Notes: generated by a model from the sequence alone, not told the origin. Shown: positions 11,256 through 21,376, numbered from the stretch's first letter. The stretch is DNA of 64,000 bases from Croceicoccus sp. YJ47 (GCF_016745095.1 NZ_CP067087.1:2406501-2470500), one strand, 5' to 3'. Numbers and translations are program-made.

Positions 11256-11531
11256 ATGGCACGTTCCGTCTGGAAAGGCCCCTTCGTCGATCTTCACCTT
11301 CTCAAGAAGGCCGAGGCTGCGCAGGACGGCGCAACCCGGGGTGCGATCAAGACCTGGTCGCGTCGTTCGACGATCCTGCCGCAGTTCGTCGGTCTGACGT
11401 TCAGCGTCTATAACGGCCACAAGTTTATTCCCGTGTCCGTCAGTGAGGACATGGTTGGGCACAAGCTCGGTGAATTCGCGCCCACGCGCAGCTTCCCGGG
11501 CCACGCCGCTGACAAGAAGGGCAAGCGCTGA
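11256..11531 (+). CDS. rpsS: 30S ribosomal protein S19
   Basis: 91 residues. S19 lies in the 30S head with S13 and contacts A-site tRNA and bridge B1a. [12 protein letters not shown] and [16 protein letters not shown] are diagnostic. Its stop shares a base with the rplV start (TGATG), indicating coupling. Confidence 0.98.
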   Translation: MARSVWKGPFVDLHLLKKAEAAQDGATRGAIKTWSRRSTILPQFVGLTFSVYNGHKFIPVSVSEDMVGHKLGEFAPTRSFPGHAADKKGKR

Positions 11532-11911
11532 TGGGCAAGCAATCCGCTCCCCGCCGCGTAGGCGACAACGAGGCTCTGGCCGTGGGCACCACCATTCGTG
11601 GTTCCGCGCAGAAGCTGAACCTCGTTGCCGGCCTGATCCGCGGCAAGAAGGCCGAGGATGCGTTGAACATCCTCTCCTTTTCGAACAAGGCGATGGCGCG
11701 CGACGCGCAGAAGGTTCTCGCATCGGCCATCGCCAATGCCGAGAACAACCACAATCTCGACGTCGACGCTCTCGTCGTCGCCGAGGCCAGTGTCGGCAAG
11801 TCGATCACCATGAAGCGTTTCCACACGCGCGGTCGGGGCAAGAGCACCCGCATCCTGAAGCCGTTCAGCCGGTTGCGCATCGTGGTTCGCGAGCAGGAAG
11901 AAGAGGCGTAA
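11531..11911 (+). CDS. rplV: 50S ribosomal protein L22
   Basis: 126 residues. The extended beta-hairpin of L22 ([21 protein letters not shown]) lines the exit tunnel at the macrolide-sensitive constriction and is intact. It is coupled to rpsS upstream and lies one base before rpsC. Confidence 0.97.
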   Translation: MGKQSAPRRVGDNEALAVGTTIRGSAQKLNLVAGLIRGKKAEDALNILSFSNKAMARDAQKVLASAIANAENNHNLDVDALVVAEASVGKSITMKRFHTRGRGKSTRILKPFSRLRIVVREQEEEA

Positions 11912-11912
11912 G

Positions 11913-12608
11913 ATGGGCCAGAAAAGCAATCCGATCGGCCTGCGCCTGCAGATCAACCGCACCTGGGACAGCCGGTGGTACGCCGAAGGCGGCGATTACC
12001 GTCAGCTGCTCAAGGAAGACATCGAGATCCGCAAGTATATCGTCGATACGCTTCCGCAGGCCGCCATTTCGAAGGTCGTGATCGAGCGTCCGGCCAAGCT
12101 GTGCCGCATCTCGATCTACGCCGCCCGCCCCGGTGTCATCATCGGCAAGAAGGGCGCGGACATCGAGAAGCTGCGCTCGAAGCTGTCGAAGATGACGTCG
12201 AGCGAGGTCAAGCTGAACATCGTCGAGATCCGCAAGCCGGAAATCGACGCCAAGCTCGTCGCGCAGGGCATCGCCGATCAGCTGGTTCGCCGCGTCGCGT
12301 TCCGCCGGGCGATGAAGCGCGCGGTGCAGTCCGCGCTGCGTCTCGGCGCCGAGGGCATCAAGATCACCTGCGGCGGCCGTCTTGGCGGTGCCGAGATCGC
12401 CCGCGTCGAATGGTATCGCGAAGGTCGGGTTCCGCTGCACACGCTGCGCGCGAACGTCGATTACGCCGATGCCGAGGCGCTGACCGCCTATGGCATCATC
12501 GGTATCAAGTGCTGGATCTTCAAAGGCGAGATCCTCGGCCACGATCCGATGGCGCAGGACCGCCTGATGATGGAAGCCCAGACTTCCGGCGTCCGTCCGG
12601 CACGCTGA
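11913..12608 (+). CDS. rpsC: 30S ribosomal protein S3
   Basis: 231 residues. S3 forms part of the mRNA entry channel with helicase activity. It has the KH-type RNA-binding motif around [14 protein letters not shown] and the C-terminal domain [34 protein letters not shown] is the standard start. Confidence 0.98.
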   Translation: MGQKSNPIGLRLQINRTWDSRWYAEGGDYRQLLKEDIEIRKYIVDTLPQAAISKVVIERPAKLCRISIYAARPGVIIGKKGADIEKLRSKLSKMTSSEVKLNIVEIRKPEIDAKLVAQGIADQLVRRVAFRRAMKRAVQSALRLGAEGIKITCGGRLGGAEIARVEWYREGRVPLHTLRANVDYADAEALTAYGIIGIKCWIFKGEILGHDPMAQDRLMMEAQTSGVRPAR

Positions 12609-12632
12609 GAGCTTGGGAGCTGAGTAGATAAC

Positions 12633-13067
12633 ATGCTGCAACCGAAAAAGACCAAGTTCCGCAAGGCGTTCAAGGGCAAGATCCATGGCACGGCCAAGGG
12701 CGGCACCACGCTGAACTTCGGGTCCTATGGCCTGAAGGCGATGGAACCCGAGCGGATTACCGCACGCCAGATCGAGGCGGCCCGCCGCGCGATCACGCGC
12801 CACATCAAGCGTCAGGGCCGTCTGTGGATCCGCGTGTTCCCGGACGTTCCGGTGTCGAAGAAGCCTGCCGAAGTCCGTCAGGGCAAGGGCAAGGGTTCGG
12901 TGGAATACTGGGCCGCTCGCGTGAAGCCGGGCCGCATCCTGTTCGAGCTGGACGGCGTTGCCGGTCCGCTCGCGGCCGAAGCGTTCGAACGCGCCGCAAT
13001 GAAGCTGCCGATCAAGACCAAGGTCGTTGCCCGCCTCGGCGACAGCTCGCACCTTGGCGGCGAATAA
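12633..13067 (+). CDS. rplP: 50S ribosomal protein L16
   Basis: 144 residues. L16 helps position A-site tRNA on the 50S subunit. [19 protein letters not shown] and [22 protein letters not shown] are conserved. The 24-base gap after rpsC contains the ribosome binding site. Confidence 0.98.
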   Translation: MLQPKKTKFRKAFKGKIHGTAKGGTTLNFGSYGLKAMEPERITARQIEAARRAITRHIKRQGRLWIRVFPDVPVSKKPAEVRQGKGKGSVEYWAARVKPGRILFELDGVAGPLAAEAFERAAMKLPIKTKVVARLGDSSHLGGE

Positions 13068-13084
13068 GTAGGGAAGTCGAGAAT

Positions 13085-13294
13085 ATGGCAAAGATTGAAG
13101 ATCTTCGCGGGAAGACCGACGACCAGCTTTCGTCCGATCTCGCTGAGCTGAAGCGTGAGGCGTTCAACCTCCGTTTCCAGGCTGCGACCAACCAGATCGA
13201 GCGTCCGGCGCGGATCAAGGAAGTTCGCCGCGATATCGCCCGCATCAAGACGCTTCAGACCGAACGCACGCGTTCGGCCGAAGCGCAGGCTTGA
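13085..13294 (+). CDS. rpmC: 50S ribosomal protein L29
   Basis: 69 residues. L29 is a small helical-hairpin protein at the tunnel exit next to L23. The start is the ATG at 13085 ([15 protein letters not shown]); [11 protein letters not shown] and RRDIARIKT are typical. The gene lies between rplP and rpsQ, the conserved order. Confidence 0.95.
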   Translation: MAKIEDLRGKTDDQLSSDLAELKREAFNLRFQAATNQIERPARIKEVRRDIARIKTLQTERTRSAEAQA

Positions 13295-13304
13295 GGAAAC
13301 ACCG

Positions 13305-13586
13305 ATGCCCAAACGTATCCTGACCGGCACCGTGGTGTCCGACAAGACCGACAAGACCGTCGTGGTCAATGTCGAGCGCAAGGTGAAGCATCCCCTTTAC
13401 GGGAAGATCATCCGTCGTTCGAAGAAATATCATGCACACGACGAAGAGAACGCCTACAAGCCCGGCGAAGTCGTGCGGATCGAAGAGACCAAGCCCATGT
13501 CCAAGCTGAAGACATGGCGCGTCATCGACCGCATCGTCGCCGGCAAGGGTGAGGCCGTCGAGGCGGATCTCTCCGAAAGCGCCTGA
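13305..13586 (+). CDS. rpsQ: 30S ribosomal protein S17
   Basis: 93 residues. S17 is an OB-fold primary 16S rRNA binder. The start is [21 protein letters not shown] at 13305, ten bases after rpm[22 protein letters not shown] is conserved. It ends the S10 operon. Confidence 0.96.
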   Translation: MPKRILTGTVVSDKTDKTVVVNVERKVKHPLYGKIIRRSKKYHAHDEENAYKPGEVVRIEETKPMSKLKTWRVIDRIVAGKGEAVEADLSESA

Positions 13587-13609
13587 GGCGTTAGACAAGT
13601 TTGTGGAAC

Positions 13610-13631
13610 TGCCGGACATTTTGTTCCGGCA
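13610..13631 (+). promoter_or_regulatory. Hairpin between rpsQ and rplN
   Basis: A 7-bp stem TGCCGGA / TCCGGCA with an 8-base T-rich loop, in the 70-base gap that separates the S10-type and spc-type gene groups. There is no T run after it, so a processing site or operator is more likely than a terminator. In E. coli the spc operator lies at rplE; no match to it is visible here. Confidence 0.4.
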
Positions 13632-13656
13632 AGCCAATTGAGAAGGAACCGGATCC

Positions 13657-14025
13657 ATGATCCAGATGCAATCCAACTTGGATGTCGCTGACAACAGCGG
13701 CGCCAAGCGCGTCCAGTGCATCAAGGTGCTGGGCGGCTCGAAGCGGCGCACCGCGAGCGTTGGCGACGTCATCGTCGTCTCCGTGAAGGAAGCGCAGCCG
13801 CGGGCCAAGGTGAAGAAGGGCGACGTGCACCGTGCCGTGATCGTCCGCACCCGCAAGGATGTGCGCCGTCCCGACGGCAGCGTCATTCGTTTCGACGGCA
13901 ACGCCGCCGTGCTGGTGAACAAGAACGAAGAGCCGATCGGCACGCGTATCTTTGGCCCCGTCGTGCGCGAACTGCGCGGACGCGGGTTCATGAAGATCGT
14001 CAGCCTGGCTCCGGAGGTGCTGTAA
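13657..14025 (+). CDS. rplN: 50S ribosomal protein L14
   Basis: 122 residues. L14 forms intersubunit bridge B8. [19 protein letters not shown] and the [18 protein letters not shown] segment are intact. Its TAA overlaps the first base of the rplX ATG. Confidence 0.98.
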   Translation: MIQMQSNLDVADNSGAKRVQCIKVLGGSKRRTASVGDVIVVSVKEAQPRAKVKKGDVHRAVIVRTRKDVRRPDGSVIRFDGNAAVLVNKNEEPIGTRIFGPVVRELRGRGFMKIVSLAPEVL

Positions 14026-14345
14026 TGGCTTCTGCAAAGATCAAGAAGGGTGACAGCGTCGTCGTCCTGTCCGGCAAGGACAAGGGCCAGACCGGCACCG
14101 TGCTGCAGGTCATGCCGAAGGACGGCAAGGTGCTCGTGGATGGCGTGAATGTCGCCACCCGCCACCGCAAGCCGACGCAGGCGAACCCGCAGGGCGGCAT
14201 CGACCGCAATCCTGCGCCGATGGCGATCTCCAAGGTTGCCGTAGCCGACCCGAAGGATGGCAAGCCCACCCGCGTCCGCTTTGAAGAGCAGGACGGCAAG
14301 AAGGTGCGCGTCGCCGTCAAGTCCGGAGAGAAGATCGATGGCTGA
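14025..14345 (+). CDS. rplX: 50S ribosomal protein L24
   Basis: 106 residues. L24 initiates 50S assembly and has a KOW motif ([18 protein letters not shown]). The start is the ATG at 14025, overlapping rplN. The 3' end overlaps rplE by 8 bases, so rplN, rplX and rplE appear translationally coupled. Confidence 0.97.
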   Translation: MASAKIKKGDSVVVLSGKDKGQTGTVLQVMPKDGKVLVDGVNVATRHRKPTQANPQGGIDRNPAPMAISKVAVADPKDGKPTRVRFEEQDGKKVRVAVKSGEKIDG

Positions 14346-14916
14346 TTATACCCCCCGTTTCCGCGCCAAGTACGACGAAGAGATCGTCAAGGCGATGACC
14401 GAGAAGTTCGGCTACAAGAACGGCTTCGAAGTTCCCCGGGTCGAGAAGATCACGCTCAACATGGGCGTCGGCGAGGCGAGCCAGGACAAGAAGAAGGTCC
14501 AGACCGCCGCTGCCGAGATGGAGCTGATTGCCGGGCAGAAGCCCGTCATCACCAAGGCGAAGAAGTCGATCGCACAGTTCAAGCTGCGCGAAGACATGCC
14601 GATCGGTTGCAAGGTCACCCTGCGCCGCGAACGCATGTACGAATTTCTCGACCGTCTGGTCACCATTGCGATGCCGCGCATCCGCGATTTTCGCGGGCTG
14701 AACCCGAAGAGCTTCGACGGGCGCGGCAATTACGCGATGGGCATCAAGGAGCAGATCATCTTCCCCGAGATCAGCTACGACCAGATCGAAACGGTGCGTG
14801 GGATGGACATCATCGTCACCACCACTGCCAAGACCGACGAGGAAGCGCACGAGCTGCTGCGCCTGTTCGGTTTCCCGTTCCCTGCAGAAGAGCAGGACAA
14901 GAAGGAGGCGGCGTGA
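14338..14916 (+). CDS. rplE: 50S ribosomal protein L5
   Basis: 192 residues. L5 binds 5S rRNA and forms bridge B1b. The start is [16 protein letters not shown] at 14338, inside the end of rpl[30 protein letters not shown] and FGFPF are family hallmarks. Confidence 0.97.
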   Translation: MADYTPRFRAKYDEEIVKAMTEKFGYKNGFEVPRVEKITLNMGVGEASQDKKKVQTAAAEMELIAGQKPVITKAKKSIAQFKLREDMPIGCKVTLRRERMYEFLDRLVTIAMPRIRDFRGLNPKSFDGRGNYAMGIKEQIIFPEISYDQIETVRGMDIIVTTTAKTDEEAHELLRLFGFPFPAEEQDKKEAA

Positions 14917-14943
14917 GCCGCCCCGGAAAGAGAGCTTAAGTCC

Positions 14944-15249
14944 ATGGCGAAACTGAGTTCCATCAACAAGAACGAGCGTCGCAAGAAGCTCGCTCTGAAA
15001 TATGCTGCGAAATACGCGAAGCTGAAAGCTATCGCGGACGACGAATCGCTCGAGGAATCGGAGCGTTGGATCGCGCGGCTTCAGATGGCCGAAATCCCGC
15101 GCAACGGTAACCCGACGCGCATCCGCAACCGCTGCACGACCACCGGTCGCCCGCGTGGTTATTACCGCAAGTTCGGTCTCAACCGTATCGAACTGCGCGA
15201 TCTTGCCAACAAGGGCATGATCCCGGGCGTAACCAAGTCGAGCTGGTGA
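14944..15249 (+). CDS. rpsN: 30S ribosomal protein S14, zinc-free form
   Basis: 101 residues, the long form without the CxxC zinc ribbon found in Gram-positive paralogues. S14 belongs to the 30S head near S10 and S19. [20 protein letters not shown] is conserved. It lies 27 bases after rplE. Confidence 0.97.
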   Translation: MAKLSSINKNERRKKLALKYAAKYAKLKAIADDESLEESERWIARLQMAEIPRNGNPTRIRNRCTTTGRPRGYYRKFGLNRIELRDLANKGMIPGVTKSSW

Positions 15250-15260
15250 GGATCTGAACG

Positions 15261-15656
15261 ATGGCAATGACCGATCCCCTGGGTGATATGCTCACCCGTA
15301 TCCGCAACGGCCAGCAGGCGAAGAAGGATTCCGTCCTTTCGCCCGCGTCCAAGCTGCGCGCGAATGTTCTCTCGGTTCTGGAACGCGAAGGCTACATCCG
15401 TGGCTATAGCGAAGACGAGACCGGCAAGCACAAGGCGCTGCGGATCGAACTGAAATATTTCGAAGGCGAACCTGCGATCAAGCATGTCGCCCGCGTGTCC
15501 AAGCCGGGCCGCCGCATCTACTCGGGCAGCAAGGAGCTTCCCAGCGTGCGTGGCGGTCTTGGTATCACCATCGTCTCGACGCCGCGTGGCGTGCTTTCGG
15601 ATGCCGAAGCGCGCAACGAGAACGTCGGCGGCGAAGTGCTTGCGGAGGTGTTCTGA
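15261..15656 (+). CDS. rpsH: 30S ribosomal protein S8
   Basis: 131 residues. S8 binds helix 21 of 16S rRNA and, in E. coli, represses the spc operon by binding m[19 protein letters not shown] and the C-terminal [21 protein letters not shown] are clear. Its stop overlaps the rplF start (TGATG). Confidence 0.98.
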   Translation: MAMTDPLGDMLTRIRNGQQAKKDSVLSPASKLRANVLSVLEREGYIRGYSEDETGKHKALRIELKYFEGEPAIKHVARVSKPGRRIYSGSKELPSVRGGLGITIVSTPRGVLSDAEARNENVGGEVLAEVF

Positions 15657-16189
15657 TGAGCCGCATCGGTAAACGCGCCGTCCCCATGCCCAGCAATGTC
15701 GAGGCGAAGATCGCCGATGACGTGCTGACGGTGAAGGGGCCCAAGGGCACGCTGACCCTCGGACTGGCCGACAACATTTCCTACGAAGTGCGTGACGGCG
15801 AAATCTCCGTGCAGCCTGCGAACGATTCCAAGGAAGCACGGGCTTTCTGGGGCATGCAGCGTACGCTGGTTTCCAACCTCGTCGAAGGTGTCACCGAGGG
15901 TTACACCAAGGTGCTCGAGATCAACGGCGTTGGCTATCGTGCACAGGCTTCGGGGCGCAAGCTCAAGCTGCAGCTCGGTTTCAGCCACGACGTCGATCTC
16001 GATGTGCCGGAGGGTGTCGAGGTGAAGACGCCCGATCAGACCACGATCGAGATCAGCGGCATCGACAAGCAGGCCGTCGGCCAGTTCGCCGCCGAGATTC
16101 GCCGCTGGCGCAAGCCCGAACCCTACAAGGGCAAGGGCATCAAATATCGCGGCGAGTATGTCTTCCGCAAGGAAGGGAAGAAGAAGTAA
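15656..16189 (+). CDS. rplF: 50S ribosomal protein L6
   Basis: 177 residues, two tandem alpha/beta domains. L6 lies near the sarcin-ricin loop and the factor-binding site. [12 protein letters not shown] and the C-terminal [16 protein letters not shown] are diagnostic. It is coupled to rpsH; rplR starts one base later. Confidence 0.98.
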   Translation: MSRIGKRAVPMPSNVEAKIADDVLTVKGPKGTLTLGLADNISYEVRDGEISVQPANDSKEARAFWGMQRTLVSNLVEGVTEGYTKVLEINGVGYRAQASGRKLKLQLGFSHDVDLDVPEGVEVKTPDQTTIEISGIDKQAVGQFAAEIRRWRKPEPYKGKGIKYRGEYVFRKEGKKK

Positions 16190-16190
16190 G

Positions 16191-16535
16191 ATGGCAAAGC
16201 TTTCCCTTTTCGAACGTCGCCGCCGCCGGGTCCGCACCGCGCTGCGCGAGCGTGGCAATGGCCGCCCGCGTCTCTCGGTGCACCGCACCGGGCGCCACAT
16301 CTACGCCCAGGTCATCGATGATGCGCAGGGCCGGACCCTGGCCGCGGCATCGACGCTCAACGGCAAGTCGACCGGCGCAACGGCCGATGCCGCCGCTCAG
16401 GTGGGCAAGGATATTGCCGCCGCCGCCAAGAAGGCGGGCGTGACGTCCGTGGTGTTCGACCGTGGCGGTTTCCTTTTCCATGGCCGCGTCAAGGCGCTGG
16501 CCGACGCCGCACGCGAAGGCGGGCTGGAGTTCTGA
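16191..16535 (+). CDS. rplR: 50S ribosomal protein L18
   Basis: 114 residues. L18 binds 5S rRNA with L5. The start is the ATG at 16191. [20 protein letters not shown] and the C-terminal [21 protein letters not shown] are conserved. Its stop shares a base with the rpsE start. Confidence 0.97.
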   Translation: MAKLSLFERRRRRVRTALRERGNGRPRLSVHRTGRHIYAQVIDDAQGRTLAAASTLNGKSTGATADAAAQVGKDIAAAAKKAGVTSVVFDRGGFLFHGRVKALADAAREGGLEF

Positions 16536-17320
16536 TGATGGCTGACGAAAACAACAACGAAGCGACCACGGTCGACAACGCGGGCAGCACGCCCACGCCG
16601 ACGACGGCAAGCACCGAGGCGGCCGACAATCAGTCGCCCGCAGCCGGCGATCCCTCGCAGCCGCGTGAACAGCGTGGTCGCGGCGGACGCAACGATCGCG
16701 GCGGCAACGAGCGTGGCGGTGGCCGCGGTCGCGGTCGCGGCGGACGTGACGACCGTCGTGGCGGTCGTGGCAACAACGACGATGGGGAGGAGCTGATCGA
16801 AAAGCTCGTCCACATCAACCGCGTGTCCAAGACGGTGAAGGGCGGCAAGCGCTTCGGTTTTGCGGCACTGGTCGTGGTCGGCGACGGCAAGGGCCGCGTC
16901 GGGTTCGGCAAGGGCAAGGCCCGCGAAGTTCCCGAGGCGATCAACAAGGCGACCGCCGCGGCAAAGAAGACGATGGTTCGCGTTCCGCTCAAGGAAGGCC
17001 GCACGCTTCACCATGACGGCAAGGGCCGTTTCGGTGCGGGCAAGGTCAATGTCCGCACGGCCCCGGCCGGTACGGGCATCATCGCGGGCGGTCCGATGCG
17101 CGCCGTGTTCGAAAGCCTGGGCGTTGCCGACGTCGTGACCAAGTCGGTCGGCACGTCCAATCCCTACAACATGATCCGCGCGACATTTTCGGCGCTGACG
17201 AACCAGTCGTCGCCGAAATCGGTGGCGCAGCGTCGCGGCAAGAAGGTCGCCGACCTGCTGGGCCGTGGCGGATCGACCGAGGCCGAGGCGGAAGCCGAAG
17301 CCGCGGCAGTCGTGGAGTAA
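16535..17320 (+). CDS. rpsE: 30S ribosomal protein S5 with Arg/Gly-rich N-terminal extension
   Basis: 261 residues, against about 166 in E. coli. The conserved core starts near residue 88 ([23 protein letters not shown]) and is complete ([23 protein letters not shown]). Ahead of it stand about 40 acidic and polar residues and then a run of roughly 40 residues rich in Arg, Gly, Asp and Asn ([17 protein letters not shown]...). Such RGG-like stretches are typically disordered RNA binders. S5 works at the mRNA entry site and in decoding accuracy. A shorter start inside is not supported: the extension is in frame, starts at the TGATG junction and shows no stop. MM at the start leaves a one-codon uncertainty. 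Confidence 0.95.
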   Translation: MMADENNNEATTVDNAGSTPTPTTASTEAADNQSPAAGDPSQPREQRGRGGRNDRGGNERGGGRGRGRGGRDDRRGGRGNNDDGEELIEKLVHINRVSKTVKGGKRFGFAALVVVGDGKGRVGFGKGKAREVPEAINKATAAAKKTMVRVPLKEGRTLHHDGKGRFGAGKVNVRTAPAGTGIIAGGPMRAVFESLGVADVVTKSVGTSNPYNMIRATFSALTNQSSPKSVAQRRGKKVADLLGRGGSTEAEAEAEAAAVVE

Positions 17321-17326
17321 GCGAGC

Positions 17327-17506
17327 ATGGCCAACACCATCAAGATCAAGCAGACCGGTTCGCCGATCCGCCGTCCCGAATCGCAGCAGAAGATCCTTAT
17401 CGGTCTGGGGCTGGGCAAGATGCATCGCATTGTCGAGCGTCAGGACACGCCCGAGGTTCGCGGCGCGATCGCGAAGATCCCGCATCTGGTGAAGATCGTC
17501 GATTGA
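17327..17506 (+). CDS. rpmD: 50S ribosomal protein L30
   Basis: 59 residues, starting [20 protein letters not shown] at 17327, six bases after rps[23 protein letters not shown] is the family signature. A small peripheral protein of the 50S subunit. It is followed at once by an intrinsic terminator. Confidence 0.95.
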   Translation: MANTIKIKQTGSPIRRPESQQKILIGLGLGKMHRIVERQDTPEVRGAIAKIPHLVKIVD

Positions 17507-17530
17507 TCGACGCCAGACGTAACGATTGAA

Positions 17531-17559
17531 AGGCCGGGCACGCGCTGCCCGGCCTTTTT
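17531..17559 (+). terminator. Intrinsic terminator inside the spc operon, after rpmD
   Basis: A perfect 10-bp stem, AGGCCGGGCA / TGCCCGGCCT, with a 5-base loop and a T run. It lies 25 bases after rpmD and ahead of rplO. As a classic rho-independent signal it should reduce or end transcription before rplO-secY-adk. Confidence 0.85.
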
Positions 17560-17682
17560 CGTAATGGCGACAATCCTTCGGTGCGGGGGGTGACATTTCC
17601 CCGCGCTATGGCTAAGGCGCCCACTTCCGACGGTTCCTTCGGGGGCCGACAGCGCGAATCAAAGCGAAAGCGAGTGCAGATT

Positions 17683-18150
17683 ATGAAATTGAATGAAATT
17701 CGTGACAACGACGGTGCCCGCAAATCCCGCATGCGCGTGGGCCGCGGTATCGGCTCCGGCAAGGGCAAGACCAGCGGTCGTGGCCAGAAGGGCCAGAAGA
17801 GCCGTTCGGGCGTCGCCGTCAAGGGCTTCGAAGGCGGTCAGATGCCGCTCCACATGCGTCTGCCGAAGCGCGGGTTCAACAACCCGTTCGGCAAGGATTA
17901 TGCCGAAGTGAACCTGGGCATGATTCAGAAGTTCATCGACGCCGGCAAGCTCGATGCGGGTGGCGTGATCGATCATGCTGCGCTGAAGGCCGCCGGTCTC
18001 GCACGCGGCGGCAAGGACGGCGTCCGCCTCCTTGCCAAGGGTGAGCTGACCGCGAAGGCGCAGTTCAAGGTCGCAGGCGCGTCGAAGGGCGCGCGTGAAG
18101 CGGTCGAGAAGCTGGGCGGCTCGGTCGAGACGCCCGAAGCGGCCAAGTAA
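17683..18150 (+). CDS. rplO: 50S ribosomal protein L15
   Basis: 155 residues. L15 is a late-assembling 50S protein. The start [16 protein letters not shown] at 17683 is chosen because it matches the family; the frame is open further upstream but without similarity. The Gly/Arg-rich segment [21 protein letters not shown] is typical. After the terminator at 17531 it probably has its own promoter in 17560-17680. Confidence 0.96.
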   Translation: MKLNEIRDNDGARKSRMRVGRGIGSGKGKTSGRGQKGQKSRSGVAVKGFEGGQMPLHMRLPKRGFNNPFGKDYAEVNLGMIQKFIDAGKLDAGGVIDHAALKAAGLARGGKDGVRLLAKGELTAKAQFKVAGASKGAREAVEKLGGSVETPEAAK

Positions 18151-18160
18151 GGTCCTGCAA

Positions 18161-18190
18161 CCGGTCCGGGCGCACACGCACCCGGGCCGG
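18161..18190 (+). promoter_or_regulatory. Strong hairpin between rplO and secY
   Basis: A 10-bp stem, CCGGTCCGGG / CCCGGGCCGG, with a 10-base loop. Only a weak T stretch follows (TTCGTTC), so termination would be partial. It could set the ratio of ribosomal to translocon transcripts. Confidence 0.5.
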
Positions 18191-18274
18191 TTCGTTCATG
18201 CGTCGTTGTCGGCCGATCTCCGTTCGCCGCGACGCAGGAGCATTCTTTCGCCCCAACAAGGCATTTGAGCGATC

Positions 18275-19639
18275 ATGGCATCACGAGCCGACAATCTTGC
18301 AAGCAATCTGAGCCTCGCCAATTTTTCGAAGGCGACGGAGCTGAAGAACCGGATCTGGTTCACGATCGGCGCGCTGATCGTGTTCCGTTTCCTGAGCTTC
18401 GTTCCGCTTCCCGGCGTCAATCCGCTGATCCTTCAGGATCTCTATGCGCAGACGCGCGGCGGCGTGCTCGATCTTTTCAATACGTTTTCGGGCGGTAGCC
18501 TCGAGCGCATGAGCCTCATCGCGCTCGGCGTCATGCCCTACATCACCGCCTCCATCGTCGTGCAGCTTGCCGCCTCGCTTCACCCCGCGCTCGCCGCCCT
18601 CAAGAAAGAGGGCGAGAGCGGGCGGAAGAAGCTCAATCAGTATACGCGCTACGGCACGGTCGGGTTGACTGCGGTGCAGGGCTATTTCCTCGCGGTCGGC
18701 CTTGAAAGCTATTCCGCGGCGAGCGGGTTGCAGGCTGTGGTCGATCCCGGCCTGATGTTCCGCATCGGCGCGGTCATCAGCCTCGTCGGCGGGACCATGT
18801 TCCTGCTCTGGCTGGGTGAGCAGATCACCTCCCGCGGTATCGGCAACGGCGTTTCGCTGATCATCATGGCGGGCATCATCGCGCAGTTCCCGACGATCAC
18901 TGCCCAGCTTTTCGAGGGCGGGCGTTCCGGCTCCATCTCGCCGTTCCTGATCGTGGCGCTCATCATCGTCATCGTCGGGCTCGTGCTGTTCATCTGTTTC
19001 ATGGAGCGTGCGAACCGGCGTCTGCTCATTCAATATCCCAAGCGCGCGGGTCAGCGCGGCATGATGCAGGCGGATCGCAGCCATCTGCCGCTCAAGCTGA
19101 ACACCGCCGGCGTCATTCCGCCGATCTTCGCAAGCTCGCTGCTGCTGCTGCCGCTCACCATCACGCAGTTCGCCGGCAGTTCGGTGACGCCCGACAGCAC
19201 GATGGGCGGGGTCCTTGTGACGCTCAACCAGTATCTCCAGCACGGCGCGCCGCTCTACATGCTGCTCTATGCGGCGGGGATCATCTTCTTCACCTTCTTC
19301 TACACCGCGGTGGTTTTCAATCCCGAAGAAACGGCGGAGAACCTCAAGAAGAACGGCGGCTTCATTCCTGGCATCCGTCCGGGGCGGAACACGGCGAACT
19401 ATCTGGACTACGTGCTGACGCGCATCACGGTCATTGGCGCGGCCTATCTGACGCTCGTCTGCGTCCTTCCGGAATATGTGATTGCGCTAACGGGCTTGCC
19501 TTTCTTTCTCGGCGGCACCAGCCTGTTGATCGTGGTCAACGTCACCGTCGATACGATCGCACAGATTCAAAGCCATCTGCTTGCGCATCAATACGGCGAT
19601 CTCATAAAGAAGGCGAAGCTGAAAGGCCGCCTGCGATAA
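18275..19639 (+). CDS. secY: Protein translocase subunit SecY
   Basis: 454 residues in the inner membrane with ten predicted membrane helices. SecY is the pore of the Sec translocon, working with SecE, SecG and SecA or the ribosome. The family opening ELKNRIWFTIGALIVFRFLSFVPLPGV, the plug region with LDLFNTFSGGSLERMS, and the cytoplasmic loop near YPKRAGQRGM are intact. It keeps the usual place between rplO and adk. Confidence 0.97.
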   Translation: MASRADNLASNLSLANFSKATELKNRIWFTIGALIVFRFLSFVPLPGVNPLILQDLYAQTRGGVLDLFNTFSGGSLERMSLIALGVMPYITASIVVQLAASLHPALAALKKEGESGRKKLNQYTRYGTVGLTAVQGYFLAVGLESYSAASGLQAVVDPGLMFRIGAVISLVGGTMFLLWLGEQITSRGIGNGVSLIIMAGIIAQFPTITAQLFEGGRSGSISPFLIVALIIVIVGLVLFICFMERANRRLLIQYPKRAGQRGMMQADRSHLPLKLNTAGVIPPIFASSLLLLPLTITQFAGSSVTPDSTMGGVLVTLNQYLQHGAPLYMLLYAAGIIFFTFFYTAVVFNPEETAENLKKNGGFIPGIRPGRNTANYLDYVLTRITVIGAAYLTLVCVLPEYVIALTGLPFFLGGTSLLIVVNVTVDTIAQIQSHLLAHQYGDLIKKAKLKGRLR

Positions 19640-19672
19640 CCGGCTCAGCCGGACGGTTTGGGGAAACCTCGC

Positions 19673-20317
19673 ATGAACATCATCCTTCTCGGCCCGCCCG
19701 GTGCAGGCAAAGGCACCCAGTCCCAGCGGCTCGTCGACCGGCGCGGCATGCGCCAGCTTTCGACCGGCGACATGCTTCGTGCCGCGGTGAAGGCGCAGAC
19801 GCCGATCGGGCAGCGCGCGAAAGCGGTGATGGATGCAGGGGAGCTCGTCTCGGACGAGATCGTGTCGGCGCTGATTTCGGTAGAACTCGAAGCGATGGAT
19901 GAAGATACGGGGGCGATCTTCGACGGCTATCCCCGGACGGCGGTGCAGGCCGCCGCGCTGGACGAGATCCTGGCCAAACACGGTCGCAACCTCGATCACG
20001 TCATCGAACTCGAGGTCAACGAGGATGCGCTCGTCGAGCGGATCGTCGGACGGTTTTCGTGCGCCAATTGCGGCAAGGGGTATCACGATATCTTCGAACG
20101 CCCGAAAGTCGAAGGTGTCTGCGACGTCTGCGGCGCGACGGAGTTCAAGCGCCGCCCCGACGACAATGAGGAAACCGTGCGCACGCGCATGGCGGAATAT
20201 CGGGCGAAGACCGCGCCGATCCTTCCCATCTATGATGCGCAGGGCATCGTGTCGCGCGTGGACGGCATGGCCGATATCGAGGCCGTGACCGATCGGATCG
20301 AGGCCATCCTTTCCTGA
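19673..20317 (+). CDS. adk: Adenylate kinase, zinc-lid type
   Basis: 214 residues. It catalyses ATP + AMP to 2 ADP in the cytosol. The P-loop GPPGAGKGT, DGYPRT and the LID domain are clear. The LID carries four cysteines (C130, C133, C150, C153), so it should bind structural zinc, as in Gram-positive and some proteobacterial enzymes. The ATG at 19673 follows GGGGAAACC; the short upstream extension in the same frame has no similarity. Position after secY is standard. Confidence 0.96.
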   Translation: MNIILLGPPGAGKGTQSQRLVDRRGMRQLSTGDMLRAAVKAQTPIGQRAKAVMDAGELVSDEIVSALISVELEAMDEDTGAIFDGYPRTAVQAAALDEILAKHGRNLDHVIELEVNEDALVERIVGRFSCANCGKGYHDIFERPKVEGVCDVCGATEFKRRPDDNEETVRTRMAEYRAKTAPILPIYDAQGIVSRVDGMADIEAVTDRIEAILS

Positions 20318-20325
20318 GCGCCGCC

Positions 20326-20356
20326 CGGCACCGCGCCGGGGGCAGTCGCGGTGCCG
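20326..20356 (+). promoter_or_regulatory. Inverted repeat between adk and rpsM
   Basis: A 9-bp stem (CGGCACCGC / GCGGTGCCG) with a 13-base loop, eight bases after the adk stop and 209 bases before rpsM. There is no T run. It separates the adk transcript from the alpha operon; attenuation or processing is possible. Confidence 0.45.
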
Positions 20357-20565
20357 TCCGCAGGGCGTTGACAGCGACTGCGAATCTGCGTAAGCGCGCC
20401 CTTCGCTCGCCATGAATTCGGATTTTGTCCGGTTTCCCGTATCGACGGGGTTTCCGGCCCATCCGCCATTCGTGCGGGCATCAACGCTATGAGATGGGGA
20501 GTCGCCGGACTGCCTTCGGTCATAACCGAAGCATCGGCAACGGCCCTGTGGAGCAGGAGAAAAAA

Positions 20566-20934
20566 GTGGCTCGTATTGCCGGGGTAAATATCCCCACCAA
20601 CAAGCGCCTGATTATCGCGCTGACCTATATTCACGGTATCGGCCCGCAGTCCGCCAAGGACATCGCCGACAAGCTCGCCATCGATCACACCCGCCGGGTG
20701 CAGGATCTGACCGACCAGGAAGTCGTGCAGATTCGCGAAACGATCGACAGCGACTACACGGTCGAGGGCGACCTTCGCCGTGAAACCGCAATGAACATCA
20801 AGCGCCTGATGGATCTGGCCTGCTATCGCGGTCTTCGCCATCGTAGGGGCCTTCCCGTTCGCGGCCAGCGTACGCACACCAATGCGCGCACCCGCAAGGG
20901 CAAGGCAAAGCCGATTGCCGGCAAGAAGAAGTAA
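20566..20934 (+). CDS. rpsM: 30S ribosomal protein S13
   Basis: 122 residues with a GTG start ([14 protein letters not shown]), preceded by AGGAG. S13 lies in the 30S head and contacts P-site tRNA and L5. [13 protein letters not shown] and the C-terminal [19 protein letters not shown] are diagnostic. First gene of the alpha operon; the 248-base gap after adk probably contains its promoter. Confidence 0.97.
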   Translation: MARIAGVNIPTNKRLIIALTYIHGIGPQSAKDIADKLAIDHTRRVQDLTDQEVVQIRETIDSDYTVEGDLRRETAMNIKRLMDLACYRGLRHRRGLPVRGQRTHTNARTRKGKAKPIAGKKK

Positions 20935-20986
20935 GCGGGCCTAGGCCCAGCTTTCCCTTCCCAGTTCTACGACAGGAATTTCCATT

Positions 20987-21376
20987 ATGGCACGCGAACC
21001 CCAGCGCATTAAGCGGCGCGAGCGCAAGAATATCTCCAGCGGCGTCGCGCATGTGAACGCCAGCTTCAACAACACCATGATCACCATCACCGATGCGCAG
21101 GGCAATGCGATCAGCTGGTCGTCTGCCGGCATGATGGGCTTCAAGGGCAGCCGCAAGTCGACGCCCTATGCCGCGCAGGTTGCCGCCGACGATGCCGGCA
21201 AGAAGGCAGCGGAGCATGGTGTCCGCACGCTCGAGGTCGAGGTCAAGGGCCCCGGTTCGGGCCGTGAAAGCGCGCTGCGCGCTCTCCAGGCGGTGGGTTT
21301 CACCATCACCTCGATCCGCGACGTGACCCCCATCCCGCACAATGGCGTGCGTCCGTCCAAGCGCCGCCGCGTCTGA
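20987..21376 (+). CDS. rpsK: 30S ribosomal protein S11
   Basis: 129 residues. S11 forms the platform of the 30S subunit near the E site. [19 protein letters not shown] and [12 protein letters not shown] are conserved. rpsD (S4), which often follows, is absent here; rpoA comes directly next, as usual in alphaproteobacteria. Confidence 0.98.
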   Translation: MAREPQRIKRRERKNISSGVAHVNASFNNTMITITDAQGNAISWSSAGMMGFKGSRKSTPYAAQVAADDAGKKAAEHGVRTLEVEVKGPGSGRESALRALQAVGFTITSIRDVTPIPHNGVRPSKRRRV

